Source: Ridgeia piscesae
Lineage: Eukaryota; Annelida; Polychaeta; Sabellida; Siboglinidae
NCBI GenBank assembly: GCA_025642075.2
Contig: JAODUO010000427.1
Span: 194,501 to 258,500 of the forward strand
DNA length: 64,000 nt
Reading direction: 5' to 3'
How positions within the stretch are numbered: position 1 is the first letter of the stretch; the number at the start of each line of letters is the position of its first letter. The translations under genes and the position numbers were made by a program. Below, piece after piece: positions 27,161 through 40,294 of the stretch. Under the pieces are notes generated by a model. That model made no database searches and was not told the DNA's origin. It saw only the letters and a program-made list of their open reading frames with translations.

Positions 27161-27423
27161 CGCAGACTTCATGGGCATTGTAAAACAGGCAAGAAACAAT
27201 AAAACCGATAACCTCCACGGTAAAAAACAATCGAGGGATGTTATCAACTCATTATTTCACTACAAATTGATATTTTTGCCTGCGACAATCTCGGCTTGGT
27301 CATGTCACTGTTGCGATATCTATCTTCAAACAGCTAAACTGGATTATCTCTTATTACCTTCTATGTCAACCACACCTTGTCACATACAAATATGACGCAC
27401 ATACACACCTTCACGCACACATA

Positions 27424-27456
27424 CATATATATATATATATAGATACATATATATAT
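27424..27456. repeat. Short interrupted (AT)n tract
   Basis: A TA run with one GATAC interruption, preceded by CACACATAC-type sequence. Confidence 0.85.
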
Positions 27457-27469
27457 TACACCTGTTACC

Positions 27470-27900
27470 TACACGTGATTATCATCAACGGCGGAATTGG
27501 ATTTTCAGCGATTACTTCACCGGCCACAGCAGCTATTAATACAGCAATTCATGTAAGAAAACAGGCCGGTGCGGAAAGTGGTACTGACAAATGGTTTGTT
27601 TGTTCCTGTGATAATTACGGGAGCTGGGAGCCAAGGCCCCACACACTTGTACCTATTGACTCCGTGTGGTCAGAGAATTCTTGCTTTTGTAGCTTTGATA
27701 GCAAGGAGTGAGTGTTCGGGCGGGCTGCCCTAGCCTTCCTGGCCCCGGCCTTATTAATCCCCACTGTGGACTTGTCAAAGCAATCTGTGTCTGCCTCTTG
27801 ACGAAGTTCTCCGCTGAGCAAGGAATCACCGGCGCCGTCCTCACAAGATGGCGCTCATTACTTCAATTATTAATTACAAAAGACCCAAGCCACGTCTCGC
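27470..27900. promoter_or_regulatory. Candidate regulatory island
   Basis: A CpG-containing block with AGCTATTAATACAGCAATTC-type homeodomain motifs and a GC-rich section at 27700-27850 ending in CACAAGATGGCGCTC, which includes an AAGATGGCG motif of YY1 type. No supported coding sequence. Confidence 0.35.
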
Positions 27901-27916
27901 CACAACGACGGTTGTG

Positions 27917-28435
27917 TCAGCGGCGATTCGGTGCAGAAATATACAAGCCAACAAATGCACCAAAAGTTCCTAAACAATGCCAAGATACTCACTTATTTCT
28001 TCCAAAACTGTTTGGTGATTCAGAGCAGAAATGTACCAGCCACTAAAGGCAGACAAACAATGTTAAAATACAACTTTTCCTGCAAATTTGTGGTGATTCA
28101 GTGTTTAAGTGTTCCGGCCAGTAAATGCACTTAAACAATGCAAAAAAACTTTGTTACTTTCCAAAAAATTATTTGTAAAATTACATAATTCTTCCACGTA
28201 TATGTGTTGATTGGGTGCAAAAGCATAACAGCCAATAACTGCTTTTTTCTGTGACATTTTTTGTTTCATGGCTAGTTTTGTCAGGCAAAATATTTATTAA
28301 TATGTACTGTTATAAAAAGTACTCATTTATATTATCCAAATTGAATCGTAAATCCACGTGACAACAAAACATACCGGCCAATAAATGCACTTAAACAATG
28401 TTAACATACTCACTTTCCTCAAATCCATTCTATCA
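27917..28435 (+). repeat. Degenerate about 80-bp tandem repeat carrying AACAATG
   Basis: At least four, probably five or six, diverged copies share the order GTGATTCAGTGCAGAA, then CCAGCCAATAAATGCAC, then TTAAACAATG, then ATACTCACTT. AACAATG falls at 27973, 28056, 28134 and 28394, giving spacings of 83, 78 and 260 (about three units). The copies between 28150 and 28390 are more decayed and lack the motif. This is an old minisatellite in which a Sox-type heptamer has persisted in several copies. Confidence 0.75.
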
Positions 28436-28797
28436 CCGGAAGATACAAATTAGTACCACTGACTGACCGCCACAGATTGACCAGAGTGACTACAACGATG
28501 GCCTTCACCATTGTCACACATGTCCATACATAGTGTAAGCGTGTCATTACGACTAATCAATGTCACACAATGAAATAAACACGCCTCATATTGCCTACTA
28601 ATGACACACACACTATTCTGTGTAAACCAGGTGCGTTACGTTATGTCAACTAACAGATCAATGTATGGGTGACTTTAGATGGTTCCCATGTAAGATATCT
28701 GAAGACATATACTTAACAAATTAAAGAAATTGTCCCATAAAAAACCATAAACATAACAAATGGTATTGAATATATTGTTCATGGGTCCAAGAATGAT
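28436..28797. other. Non-coding stretch
   Basis: No supported gene. AT-rich, with CACACA/TGTCACAC-type words. ATAACAAATGGT at 28753-28764 recurs at 28857-28868. Confidence 0.5.
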
Positions 28798-28860
28798 TTA
28801 TTGTATGATTTAACTTAATCGACAAATTTATGCTCCAAAGTAAGTTAAATCATACAATAA
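28798..28860. repeat. 20-bp perfect inverted repeat (foldback)
   Basis: The arms 28798-28817 (TTATTGTATGATTTAAC...) and 28841-28860 are exact reverse complements, with a 23-nt spacer. A hairpin of this length by chance is very unlikely. It may be a relic of a foldback element or a palindrome formed by template switching; the nearby 12-bp direct repeat supports a rearrangement. Confidence 0.9.
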
Positions 28861-29598
28861 CAAATGGTGAGCATTGTTTTCTTTGGTGATCGATTTGAGA
28901 CTTTTGATTAATGCTGCCTTTGTTAAAATATAGACTTCCGTCCGGTTTTGTGAAATCAAACTTAAGATAATTAAATGAAAAGTTAAAGTAAGACTATAAG
29001 ATGGACGGGACGATACAGTTAAAAACTGTGTACACATCCTGTAGAAAACGTAAATATAACAGAGACGATGCTCAAATAAACAATAATCTATGTCTTTGTG
29101 TCTGTGTACTTGAAACGAAACCACGACATACGTCATAGTTACGAGGAGAACTGACAGTTAGATTGTGGGAGAAGAATGCGGGTTGTGGACAGGGAGAGGG
29201 AGTGGTCGACAGCTGCGATACATTGTTACTCATTCTCCCAAACCCTCATACAGCCGAACTTGCAACAACATCCTTATCCCGGCTATAACGGGAGCAATCA
29301 AAACACACTGGTCTCCATTTCATGGGACTATAGTTTGCAATCTGTGTGTGAAAACACCGATAAAGACCCGTCTATTGCTACTTATCGAAAAGAGGGGGAT
29401 AACAAATATTCCCAGAGAGTGGTGGCCAAGTACTTTGATACAAAAAATTCCTGAAAATACAGCAACTTTGTTGACGCAGCAGGACATAAATCTAGCGGAA
29501 ACTCAATGCATTTCTCTGAACAAATACTCAGTCTGTCTGACAACAGGTGCAGTAGATGACTGGAATAGTTTCCTTCATTATACAAGTAATATATAATA
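28861..29598. other. Non-coding stretch
   Basis: No supported gene. Two overlapping plus-strand open frames at 29165-29596 (143 and 92 codons) have no recognisable family. The minus-strand frame at 28828-29136 includes the foldback and is not gene-like. Confidence 0.45.
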
Positions 29599-29618
29599 AC
29601 ACACACACTCACACACAT

Positions 29619-29675
<57 letters not shown>

Positions 29676-29739
29676 ATTATTTATATAAAACAATATTAAT
29701 TTTAAACATCACTAATGGTTATATATCATACATTGTGTG

Positions 29740-29773
<34 letters not shown>

Positions 29774-29931
29774 CATATATATATATATAATAACAACATA
29801 CACATGTTATTATATATGACATATATGTCAAGCTATATTAGATATACATAAGGTATATAAAAAATTAAACATTATAATTATGTGTGATATATATATATAT
29901 ATATATAATATATAGTATAATATATATAAAC
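29599..29931. repeat. Compound CA/AT microsatellite block
   Basis: CA-rich repeats (29599-29624) run into TA repeats (to about 29675). Further TA runs follow at 29741-29789 and 29889-29931, with the ATATGACATATATGTCA palindromic region in between. Confidence 0.9.
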
Positions 29932-30818
29932 ATGTCATTTTAAATATTATTATATATTTATGTACATTGTTTATACAAAATATGTAAACTGGAACAGAGT
30001 AATATAATTAAATACATGTCTTTCTTAAAAAAGAAAAGTATTCTAAAAAAATGTATAGGTATTTTTACAAAACAACTGTACTCTGGGATCTGTACTTTGT
30101 ATCTTAAGTACTCAGCTATATTTAAAAAAATCAACATCTGAACAAAGAACTTACATTCTTTTGCAGTTAGAAAATATTTGTTTAAATTAAATGACCAAGC
30201 AGAACTATTGTTTACAAAGTGGATATCCTACAAAGTCTACAATCTCATTTATAGCAGCTTCTAAAAACGCATAAAATAATGAGCGGATGTTCATAAAAAC
30301 AAAACTGTTCTCTCCTGTAATGTCACCAACTTGAAACAAAAGACACGCACACCACTGGCACAATCCCGTGATTATTCTGCGACAACAGGTCACCTGTGAA
30401 ATGAAACTACAACGAGAGGAACAAACTTCTCGGAGGTGTTTTAGGAGTAAGCAACGGTAAACAATACCTCTGATGGAGTAGTCGCAGTGCTCAGGGCAGG
30501 GTAAGTGATAGGCCTCAAGCAATCCACAGCAACAATGCCTGCTATTCAGCCTCCGCATCTGACAACTTGCAAGAGTAGGAATCACTGGGCCAACATCCAC
30601 AGCACAGGCACAACTTCCTTTCACTACACCTCCTTTCTCCCCTTCACTACAACAATCACATCCCTGCTCCCTTTCTTGTAGCATCTTTCTTCCAGTGTTC
30701 GACCGGTCCACTACGGCCGGGGGTGGATGGGCGGTGGCTGGTAATCAGCCTCAGTGCCTGTGGCCCTGTGTATTGAAGCTGTCCATGATGTGGAGGGGAT
30801 AGATGAAGTGTGTTGAAT
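29932..30818. other. Non-coding stretch; 168-codon open frame, probably chance
   Basis: AT-rich to 30200. The minus-strand frame 30205-30711 is one of the longest in the window. It is cysteine-rich, but without a regular spacing, signal peptide or recognisable domain, so it is not called as a gene. Confidence 0.45.
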
Positions 30819-30840
30819 GGGGGTGGGGCGGGGGTGGGGG
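30819..30840 (+). other. G-quadruplex-forming motif
   Basis: Four G-runs of 5, 4, 5 and 5 are joined by single-base loops (T, C, T). Single-nucleotide loops and runs of four or more make this a very stable predicted intramolecular quadruplex on the plus strand. Confidence 0.85.
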
Positions 30841-33800
30841 TGTTAATATTCACACTTCATAAAGCTGTATCTCACCTCACACCACATTCCAATAGTCTTC
30901 TTGTTAACAAAAACAATCCCTGTGTATCCCTAACTACAATATCTCCCTCACCTCATCACAGCCACTGCCTCCAATGTTATTCTTTTGAGAAAGCTGCCAT
31001 CATCTCAAGAGGGTTATAAATATAAAATATATGTGAAGAGGCATTACTCGTCAAAGTCATCATTTGATAACGTAGTAGTACTGTTGCCTTCTATTAAAGT
31101 ACAAAACCCTCAGACACAAAATCTTTATATTATATAAACAAACCGTAACAAATTCTACAGATAACATCCAAACTATAACTCTCAAACAATGCCACTCCTC
31201 ATACAAATTTAATGAGATTCCTTTGAATATCATATACCACAGCAAGATTGTTTTCACATTACAGAATACGCAGCATAGATATGTGAACACCACAAATTTG
31301 TGAAAATATGTCTAAGTACAAAATATAGCGGTACTGTCTACTGTGTTATTCATGCTACAAGTCGTAATTTCTTTACACATGTTTTTCTTCCTCTAGATTA
31401 CTACAACTACCACATCGTTGCTATACTAAAGTAAACATATGTACACCCTACATAACAGACAAAAACCTTTTTTTAGAAACGTGGCCGGAAAATGGAAATG
31501 TTTCCACACGGACAAAGAATATACAACAGCAAATAACATTCTAAGAACGACGATGGGATATTAAAAAATAGGCCGATCTAAGTTTGGACGCCTCTTAGTG
31601 AAGTACTTCTGTCTTTCCCAGGACTGGGGCTTTTAAGTTTTGTGCGGCCGTCTGCGGGAGAGGAAGGATGACTAATTTCCACTTTTACCACATGTCTGTT
31701 TCCATCGCCTGCTTCCGCTGCCAAATGACCTCTATGGCATTGTCTCAGCCGTATCCTCGAGAAAAACAACCAGTTGTTGTCATGTGTCTCATAGTTGTTC
31801 CTGTCATCCGGGGGGGGGTGGATTGGGTTTATGCTTAAAATGTTCACTGGCTTTTGCTGATATGAATGTTGTTGTCACTTACATAAATGCTGCAATTATA
31901 TTATATCTATTGATATTCAAAGCCGTTTTTATTATTATACAAATCAGTGGAGGAAGATTTATTTTATCTTAGTGACGTTTCAAAAAATATGATAAATATA
32001 TGACAACTGTAACTAATATAACACATAAACAAATTAAACTCTTACTTTTTGTGAATCACCTTTGTGTTAGTTACTTTCTTTCCTATAAAAACTGTTCTCT
32101 ATTCGTCCATCTCTCATTCTAGTTCAAAATTCCATCCCAATTCTGCAAATCCAGATACTAAATTTTGGTGGTTACAAATGGCATATGTACAATTATATTT
32201 GCATATGCATGTGAGCATTTTTTACGTTGACTCTTCCTGGTAAATTACCAACGATGTATCAATTGGATTGGGTTTGTACACAAATAACCCTATTTCTTGC
32301 GTTGAAACACTCAAATTGAGTTAGTTTCACATCATAACATAATCTAAACACATACTGAAACATTTTCACTGCATTTTCATAACGACAATTATTTTGAACA
32401 CGTTGCATCAACTAAACAAAACTGCATTAGCTTCGGATTACCAAACAATGCACCTAGTCGACCATTAATCATCCCTGTGCAAAACAAATTCAACACAAGA
32501 CAAATGAAAGAAAAACCAAGAGGCAATTGCAATTCTGCTAAGATCGCATTTTCTGCAAAGCAATTTAACACATCCTGGATCAATAAATCGCACCGATAGG
32601 CCATTGGCGGATTGACAGGGAAGACACAACACTCTTCTGACCTTGCAGGGCTTGTCAGAGTCAGTAGAGCAGTTAGGGATGTGTGTGTGTGTGTGGGGGG
32701 GGGGCAGGGAACAGGTTCTTTGTTTCCTGTGCCACCCCAGGGAGGCTACAGGGGTTGTCAGCTGGGGTTGTAATCCAACCAATCTCTCCTCCTGGCAGTC
32801 TTTTGTTTCAGTAAATGGCTCACAGATGATAAGAGAGCAGCTTTGATGACTTCAGCTGTTGCTGAACCTCCAGCAAGTGTTGTTTGCACCGGGCAAAGCC
32901 TGTCTCAAAACTACCCTCAGTGCTGGTTGTCACATCCATGTGATTATCATCAATAAAGCTTGATTTAAAACCCTATGATTTGTAATCACGTTTATGATAA
33001 ACTGGCTTGATAATTTTTTATTTTGTCAATGTTTTTATTTCGCCAGTGTAATAAATCAAGTTGACGACTTGTTTATAATTTAATACTTTATATGGTTAAA
33101 GTTAAGGTACCGGTATATCGTATTAAGACACGTTTGACCATTTTGACATTATTAGCATAATTACAGTAAACCAACTTAATGATTTATATATTATTTTATT
33201 TCCCTTTCATTGTATAAAATAAATTTAAACATGGTGCATTTGAACATACTGATCATAATTATCTTAAACATAATTTACATGATAAACAGAGTTGTTGATT
33301 TATTTATAATTTCATTTTTGTACCTTAAAATAACTTAAGACACTTGGTGTTGGAATTTCACTGTTAAAACAAAATTAAGTTTATGGTTATAGTCATTCAT
33401 ATGTAATATTTCACTGGACACCATATATAAGAAAGTTAAAAAACATTTAATCTGCGTGCATTAAATCGAAAAATAAATTAGACAGAGTAGTAACCTATGC
33501 AAATAATATGACTTTTATGTAAGCAGCAAATTGTTCCACCAAAATGCTAATGTTGTGCACCGTGAAATGAAATAGAAGTCTGTCCTGCATTTGCCAGCAA
33601 GCTGTGTATACAAGCAGCTGTAATCATACACCTTTTCTGAGCAGATAACAGCCCTTAGACAAATGCTAGAACTCTGCTAAAAGCCACATCAACACAGGAT
33701 CTTGTTTATTATTTCTCTATCCCCAATAATGGCTACAGAGGAAATCACAACAATTATAGGGGACAACTAACTGAAAGACACATGGGTTAATGGGCATGGG

Positions 33801-34240
33801 GAATCAGTTAAAGGCTAGGCTTCCTTTCTGACAAAGCCCCCTCCTTCCTGACACGTCAGAGAGGCAGATGATGAAGAAAATAAACACTTATGTAGGTTTA
33901 CTCTGGAAATTCACTGATGTTATTGGCAATATTGGTAACCGTGTTATATCAATAAGTGTTATATCATCATAAGATCTGTTATATAATTATTGTAATAACA
34001 ATTACAGTTTGTCAAGCAACATACACGTAAAATATTATCAGTTATATTAGTCATGTTAAATGTAATTTGTACAATATATTATACACATATCAAAGTGTTA
34101 CTAAAACCAAATATGCTTACAGAAAAGTACTTTTATGATGTATAAAATACTATAATAAAAATAACCTGTCACACTTTCTCGTGCCTCCCTTTGTCTGTTA
34201 CTTTCAGTGTTATCTTCTTACCTACAATCTGTTAACATGC
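30841..34240. other. Long non-coding stretch
   Basis: No supported gene. Minor features: a C/G-bearing patch at 31480-31760, a G9 run near 31809, a (GT)n then G10 run at 32680-32703, and a moderately GC-rich, CpG-poor section at 32600-32930. 32990-34230 is mostly AT-rich. Confidence 0.45.
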
Positions 34241-34520
34241 TTATTACATGCACCACCGAAGTGCCACCCCACTTGGATGAGGGACGACATGAAACACTGT
34301 CTGGTGACCACAAGCGAACACAACATAACCACCGGTGAGAAGTAATGAGCTCATCAGCAGGCGAAAAACAAGAATAATTGCAGCCGCATTATCAAAATCC
34401 ATAACAGCATGGTGTGATTTATCCACCATTACAGCCTGCGCAATAGGCTTCATGCGGGGCCCTCGCTCCAATAAATAATATGTTTATCTGCCAGCACTGC
34501 CAATAAAATGCTACATTCTA
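34241..34520. promoter_or_regulatory. Candidate conserved non-coding element
   Basis: An island with GCAGCCGCATTATC, TTTATCCACCATTAC and GCCAATAAAATGC-type motifs and more CpGs than its AT-rich surroundings. The style is of a developmental enhancer. No conservation data. Confidence 0.3.
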
Positions 34521-36600
34521 GTGAACAGATAACCAGTTCTGTGATCATGTGGTGCCTCAGAATGGGCCGATCAACAACTTCCTACATCAACTAACTGTAA
34601 CTTGAAAGAGGTGATCAAAGTTCTCTATTAATACATGAGAGCACATCACTGGGTGTTCCTCTGTTCAATCTGTGCAATGTGTCTTTAGGCATGTGATCAA
34701 CTTGTCGTTATGCTGAAAGAATTATATTCTATTGATTACTGAAACAAAAGTAAATAACTTCTAATGTTGAGAACAGATTAGCAATGATAGATTTTGAGAA
34801 TATACGATATGTCATGCAATTAATTCAAAAAACAAACAGATACATATATCAAAGAAACAGATAAGTATATCTACATCTAACATTCAAATAGAGAGAATCA
34901 TGGTTAATTGCAAATTCAAAGTGAGACATATTTGCATAACATATCTTTTTTTTATTTGAAACAGCCAAATCGAGAAATCACACTAATGAAAAAATCAAAT
35001 GACAAAGTTTGAAGCAAAGCGATCATAATATACGGTTAGAAAAATTAGCTGAAATTTATGTAACGAATCAATGACAGGTAACAAACACATAATGTAATAC
35101 AACACGTATAATACAAATGCCTCAAAAGTCGAACAGTGATGTATACCTGGTATAGAAATTAATATTTATGAAATTAATTTATAGAGAGAGAAATAAAGTG
35201 ATAGGACACCTGAAGTGCACAGATAGTGAGGGGATGTAATTGGACATAAAGGTATGAAACTATCCAATGCCCTGACGCATTGGGGAGCATCCTCCATTCC
35301 TAGGGAGACACTCTCCGTTGATAGCAGCCAGGAAGAAGCAGTGGGTGATAATAAACTGCAATTAAAGAGACATGATGGATGGGGTGAATAGCCACTGGAG
35401 GCAGGGCGGTGGAGGCAGGAGCGAGGGTAAGGGGCTGCCACCACCACACCCGGATTCCTGGAATCAATTTAGCTCACCCCCAGGGTGCACATTGTATTAT
35501 GACCCACCAGTCTCCATGCCTGGTGCATCAACTCCAGGAAATGGAAACATAATCGCATTACATGGGGCACCGAGTTAATACTTCCTTTCATGACAGTTTT
35601 AGACGCAACCAAAGATATGATTGGTGTATATCCATGCCTTACGACCTCCCGGTGCCAAGGCGGAGCCGGAGACGGAGCCAGTATCGTGAAAGAAAGCGTC
35701 CCATGTCCACAAATGAGCAGTGTTTACGTGAACAATCCAATGATCATTTGCACTGTGGCCAGAGTTCCTTAAACTGGGACAACCAGCATTTCCTGTCAGA
35801 CAGTCAGTCAGTCAGTCGTATTATGGCTGACATAAAAAATACCCCGCTGAAAGGAATTTCTTCCAGGAAATTAGCATAGATGGGGAGAATCGAGATGAAG
35901 CTCATCCCCCGAGGGAGTGGAAGCTGGCAAGAAGTGACAAGAGCACTAGGTTATGACAAGAGACACAGCACCATTAACTACAACAGGTCGACTCAGCCAT
36001 CACAGGGTGCACGGACACCAAAAAAGACACAGTTGTTTCAGGCACTCAGATATGTATAAAGGAAAACTACTGGTTTTTTCTATGGAAAATTATGCAGAAT
36101 TTACATTAAAAGTCTGCAAAAAGTCATATTGTATAAGGAGTTATATTATGGACCACTACCAGCTGACGTTTGTAACAGTATTCTCAAACTTAATAAAACA
36201 CATTTGTTATGTATGATCATACATTTGTAATTATATATAATATATATTGCAAAATCAAACATAACAATAGCAATATGCAAAGGTTATCCATAAAACCTAC
36301 GTACCTTAATAAATTATCATTTTATACAGACTCTAAAACAATCATACTACCAATAGTTAGTAGAAATGATAGTACATCAGTACAAATCTAAAACAACAAT
36401 AAACTAGTGTCATAGGAAGCACAGTCTAGCTAGAAAAAACTAAAAACTCACCATTACTGGTTCAATACTGAACTCCACACCGAATTCCAAATAATTTCAC
36501 AAGTGAGAATAACCCACATTGTGCAGTGTTAGACGGACCATTTGAAGACAACAAGACCAGGCCACAACAGAACACAAACTACAACAATGTGACCACCCTC
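34521..36600. other. Non-coding stretch
   Basis: No supported gene. AT-rich at 34690-35190. A GC-rich section spans 35370-36050 with overlapping open frames; the 105-codon one at 35562-35879 is Arg/Ser-rich but matches nothing I know. A short (CAGT)n run lies near 35801-35816. Confidence 0.45.
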
Positions 36601-36920
36601 TTCTATTAACATTTGCTAATGTTGCCGTTTACGATGCACTTGATCACTTCAGACGATGTCATTGTTTCATAAAGGCGCACCAGTTAGTAAATGATCAGCA
36701 CTGCCGCCTATCAGCAGCTCGGATCAACATTAGGACAAATTAATACACAATTTCAGCATTGTTTCTGCCGCTTTCGTAACGATGTTGTCACAGTAAATTG
36801 CCCTGCCTGCTGAGTCTGTACAAACAGTTGCGGCAATAACAACTCACCAGATATGGTGTAATTGTTCCACAAATTTAATTATGATTATTGTTAAAATTTA
36901 TTAGCATGATTATGGGAGTT
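36601..36920. promoter_or_regulatory. Candidate regulatory island with two Sox-type motifs
   Basis: CpG-containing block with CATTGTTT at 36660-36667 and again at 36757-36764 in the same orientation, 97 bp apart, and homeodomain-type ATTAAT/TAATTATG motifs. No coding potential. Confidence 0.4.
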
Positions 36921-37340
36921 AATGTAATCAGTAATGGTTACTAATAATTATAACATTTCTGGCTTAACCATTGTCTGTGTGATGTTTCAAATGATTGCTT
37001 ATTACCATATTTAGGATAACACACAAACTGATGGAAAAGATGCAAATAAATAGTATGATTTTTACTGGAACTGAACAATGCCTGACTGCTTGCAATATAC
37101 CAGGTGTAGTTGGCACTTTAGCAGCAATGTGAATTACTTTATTTAAAAAAATTTTTTTTTTTATTAATGGTTGAAATCGCAAGTATGATTACTTTCACAA
37201 CAAAATGAGTGCAACTGTGATTACGTTTCTGAACAATGTAAATACATACACAAAATAAAAAAATTCTATGATTGTGGACTATTGCACAAAGTCTAACCCA
37301 TACAATATCTAGGTTAGCCATTTATCTGGATGAGGGGTGG

Positions 37341-37420
37341 GACAAACAGACAATGGGACAAAACAATGGGACAAACAAACAATGGGGCAAACAAACAATT
37401 GGGCAAATAAACAAACAAAC
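37341..37420 (+). repeat. Short degenerate tandem repeat
   Basis: GGGACAAACAAACAAT-like units recur five or so times with point changes (GGGACA, GGGGCAAA, TGGGCAAAT). Confidence 0.75.
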
Positions 37421-39840
37421 ATTTTTGGTTTGCACAGTCAGCAAAAATTGCATTCTTAGCCCATAAGGCCAGCGGACTGGGAAGAAGATGGAAGGTCAAG
37501 GGAAGAGGGGAACAGCCGCTATTCATCAAGAGGGAATAATGCCTGCAGAGCCTGTCCTCTTCCCTGCCCATAACCTAATCATGATTGGATGCAGCTGAGC
37601 GGGCAGGTCCTGCTGCTGCCCATTAGAGGGTCCTTGTTTGGGGAACAACAACACATGGGAAACAGGATTCCCCTCCTTCCCTCCATGCCCTCCTGCCCAG
37701 GTAAGACCCTGGTCATCCCAGCAGAAGTCATAAACATCACAGGGGATCAATCAATAGTCCAGATGTGGACATCTCAGAATGACCTTGTGACCTTGGAACA
37801 GTGTCCTTAATGTGACTGTGTATAATTAATGAAGTATTTTTTATTTGAAGATCTTTCTTCCTTTCTTCTATGTATATTCCGTTGCAGTGGAGCACAACCC
37901 AACATTTAGCCATGGTTCTAAATGGGAGACCTCTTAAAAGGTGAATTCTTTGGATGGTGAGGTCAAACAAAATATCTAACTTCCAAAGTTGTTTCGCAAT
38001 TTTTTTTTACAATATTTTACTTCCTTTAATTTTACTTTTTCTAATTGTGTGAGGGTGTTACCTAAAATCATATAGTTTTTCTTTACAACTCTGAAACCAC
38101 AATGATTTTTAATGTGGCAAACAACTGATTGTATTCAGGTAAAAACAACTGATTTATACTGACTCTAACAAAAAACAAAACAACAAAGTCACCTGCTAAA
38201 ATGTTGACTCTTTCCAAAAATATTTAGGTTTTACCAACATGTGAAATAATTTAGTTTAGAAAGTCTAGTTTGTAGTCAAAATTCCCAGATTCCTGAAGGT
38301 GATATAAGTCCAGTCTACATGTTTCCAGGGGACCAACGTTGTAACAGACCCATGTAGCTCAGACACAGCACACGCAATTATAAAGACGGTAGTTTGCCAA
38401 AGGCATTGTCTCCACCTGGTGCCATGTACTTGTACTACACACTCGCTCACAACATGAATTAAGCTAAACTGGAAACCGGATAAGTGATCCCTCAAACTAT
38501 TTTACCACATGTGACATTAGCCCAATCAAATTAAACACTAACACACAAAACTCTGTTTTCAGGAACAGTATGTATCACAAAATCCTATCAACACAAACTT
38601 TTCAATAGAGAAAATTATAGTGCAGAGGAAAATTCAATGTACCTGTATATAGGCGGTGTACCACATGTTGCTTCAGACTGTAGAGAAAATTATATCAACA
38701 GCTACATGGAAAATAATGTTTAACTGCATAACAATTACATATGATAACATATTACACTATTACTAGGTACAATCTGGCATGGAGATATAGCATATTCATG
38801 CTAAAACTCCACGTCAATCAGATAAAAATCACCATTATCTCGAAGCAACCTTAGTTGCAATACACAATGTGTTAAAATACCACCAGACTGACACATGGAT
38901 ATGAGCTCGTGTATTCCCGGTGTGTAAAGTCCTTCCCGTGGGCATTCCATTTCACCCATCTGGCAAACCATTCAGCAGGTATTTTCATAGGTGGAAAACA
39001 ATCCTCGCCGATATACAACAAGAGCCGACAATATGTGCGAAGAAACCGGACACTGTTTGTTCAGAAACTCTATGATGTAGCAATTGGTGAAGGGGGACTC
39101 TTGTTTACCAAGATGTTCCCAGCAGGAGTCCTTCCCAACTCCTCCCTGGTCATAAGCCCAGAATTCTTCCACAATCACTCAGCAGCTAATAAGGCCAATC
39201 AATCTAGAGACGCCATCAACATTGCACTATCCGATTCCAACTGTGTCCCTGCTCCCAGCCAGACCAGCAGAGGTGTTGAGTGCTGCCCTGTTTTCATAAG
39301 GCTTTTGTTGTCTCTATCTCCCTCCTATCCCATCAGTTCTGCCCAATCCTGACCTTCAGCCATTTCTGGGGAAGTCGGCAAATTGTTTTCTTTAGCTACA
39401 CTACAAGAGGGGGACGGACAGCAGAGAAAGTCTGCCTGCTAATTCATGGCAGATTCCTTTCTCCACACTTCCTTTCTCCTCACTTGCTGGAAACAGACAG
39501 AGTTTTAACTCATCACTACTCAAGAACATCTGGAAACGCTGCAGAAACAGCACGGAAACAGTCAGCAGTGTATAAATTGTCGGATATCTGCAACCCAGAT
39601 CCAACTGCTGTTGTTGTAGTTTTTTGCATGTCCAAAGTCCTGCAGCTTCACACCGGCGATTCCTTCAAATTGTAGCAGACAAACAGTGATATCGTGTCTT
39701 ATCATTCACCCATTCGCTCAATATAAAGCTTGCCTACGCCTCAAATGAGCAGCAGTGTTCGATCGTCATAAGCAATAAATCCAACTTTCCTTTAAACAAT
39801 CTCATCACTTAATCAAGATCAAATGTATCTTGTGTTTATC
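37421..39840. other. Non-coding stretch
   Basis: No supported gene. 37450-37800 is mid-GC. 37970-38880 is AT-rich. 38900-39680 is mid-GC with long overlapping open frames on the plus strand (147 and 131 codons); neither shows a recognisable motif, and codon use looks random. Confidence 0.45.
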
Positions 39841-40260
39841 TGCAGTGGGTCCCTCACACTCTCAGTCTCTCGCTGATAATGCATCTGCAGACGGCGCTGA
39901 CTACAGTAAGTTATTATCCTGCCAAAATGGCGCAAATACGCGTGACTAATTTGATCAAAATAGCATCTTGTTCAAACAATGCATCAATTATGAATCGTTG
40001 GCTCGGCGCAATGACACAATTCATGTCCCGCGGGAATTTTCGCTACACAAGTCCGTTATTGGGAGGACTCTACTCTTTAATTATGCTCCCGAGCTGTGAC
40101 AGTAAATTATCGCAAAAAGGAAATAAGATGAAGTACAGAGGCGAAGATATGGGCTCAGTGATTGAAGATTTTAGGCAAACAGCTCGTAAAGGCACTGGTA
40201 ATGACAAATTGTACTTAGCACTGCTACGATAAAATAAAATTTGGCATTCTCATAGCACAT
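39841..40260. promoter_or_regulatory. Candidate conserved non-coding island
   Basis: CpG-containing block including GCCAAAATGGCGCAAATACGCG, TCCCGCGGGA and TTTAATTATGCTCCCGAGCTG-type motifs. A 117-codon frame spans it without a recognisable domain. TCCCGCGGGA (near 40026) is a perfect 10-bp palindrome. Regulatory function is inferred. Confidence 0.35.
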
Positions 40261-40294
40261 AGGACGCTGAGGGAAAACAGTAGATACAATTAAC

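Noticed and set aside
30205..30711. 168-codon cysteine-rich open frame on the minus strand
   Set aside because: No regular cysteine spacing, signal peptide, domain or splice context; open frames of this length are expected now and then in 64 kb.
39280..39675. 131-codon plus-strand frame following a 147-codon frame (38909-39352)
   Set aside because: The two overlap in different registers without shared features or a recognisable domain.
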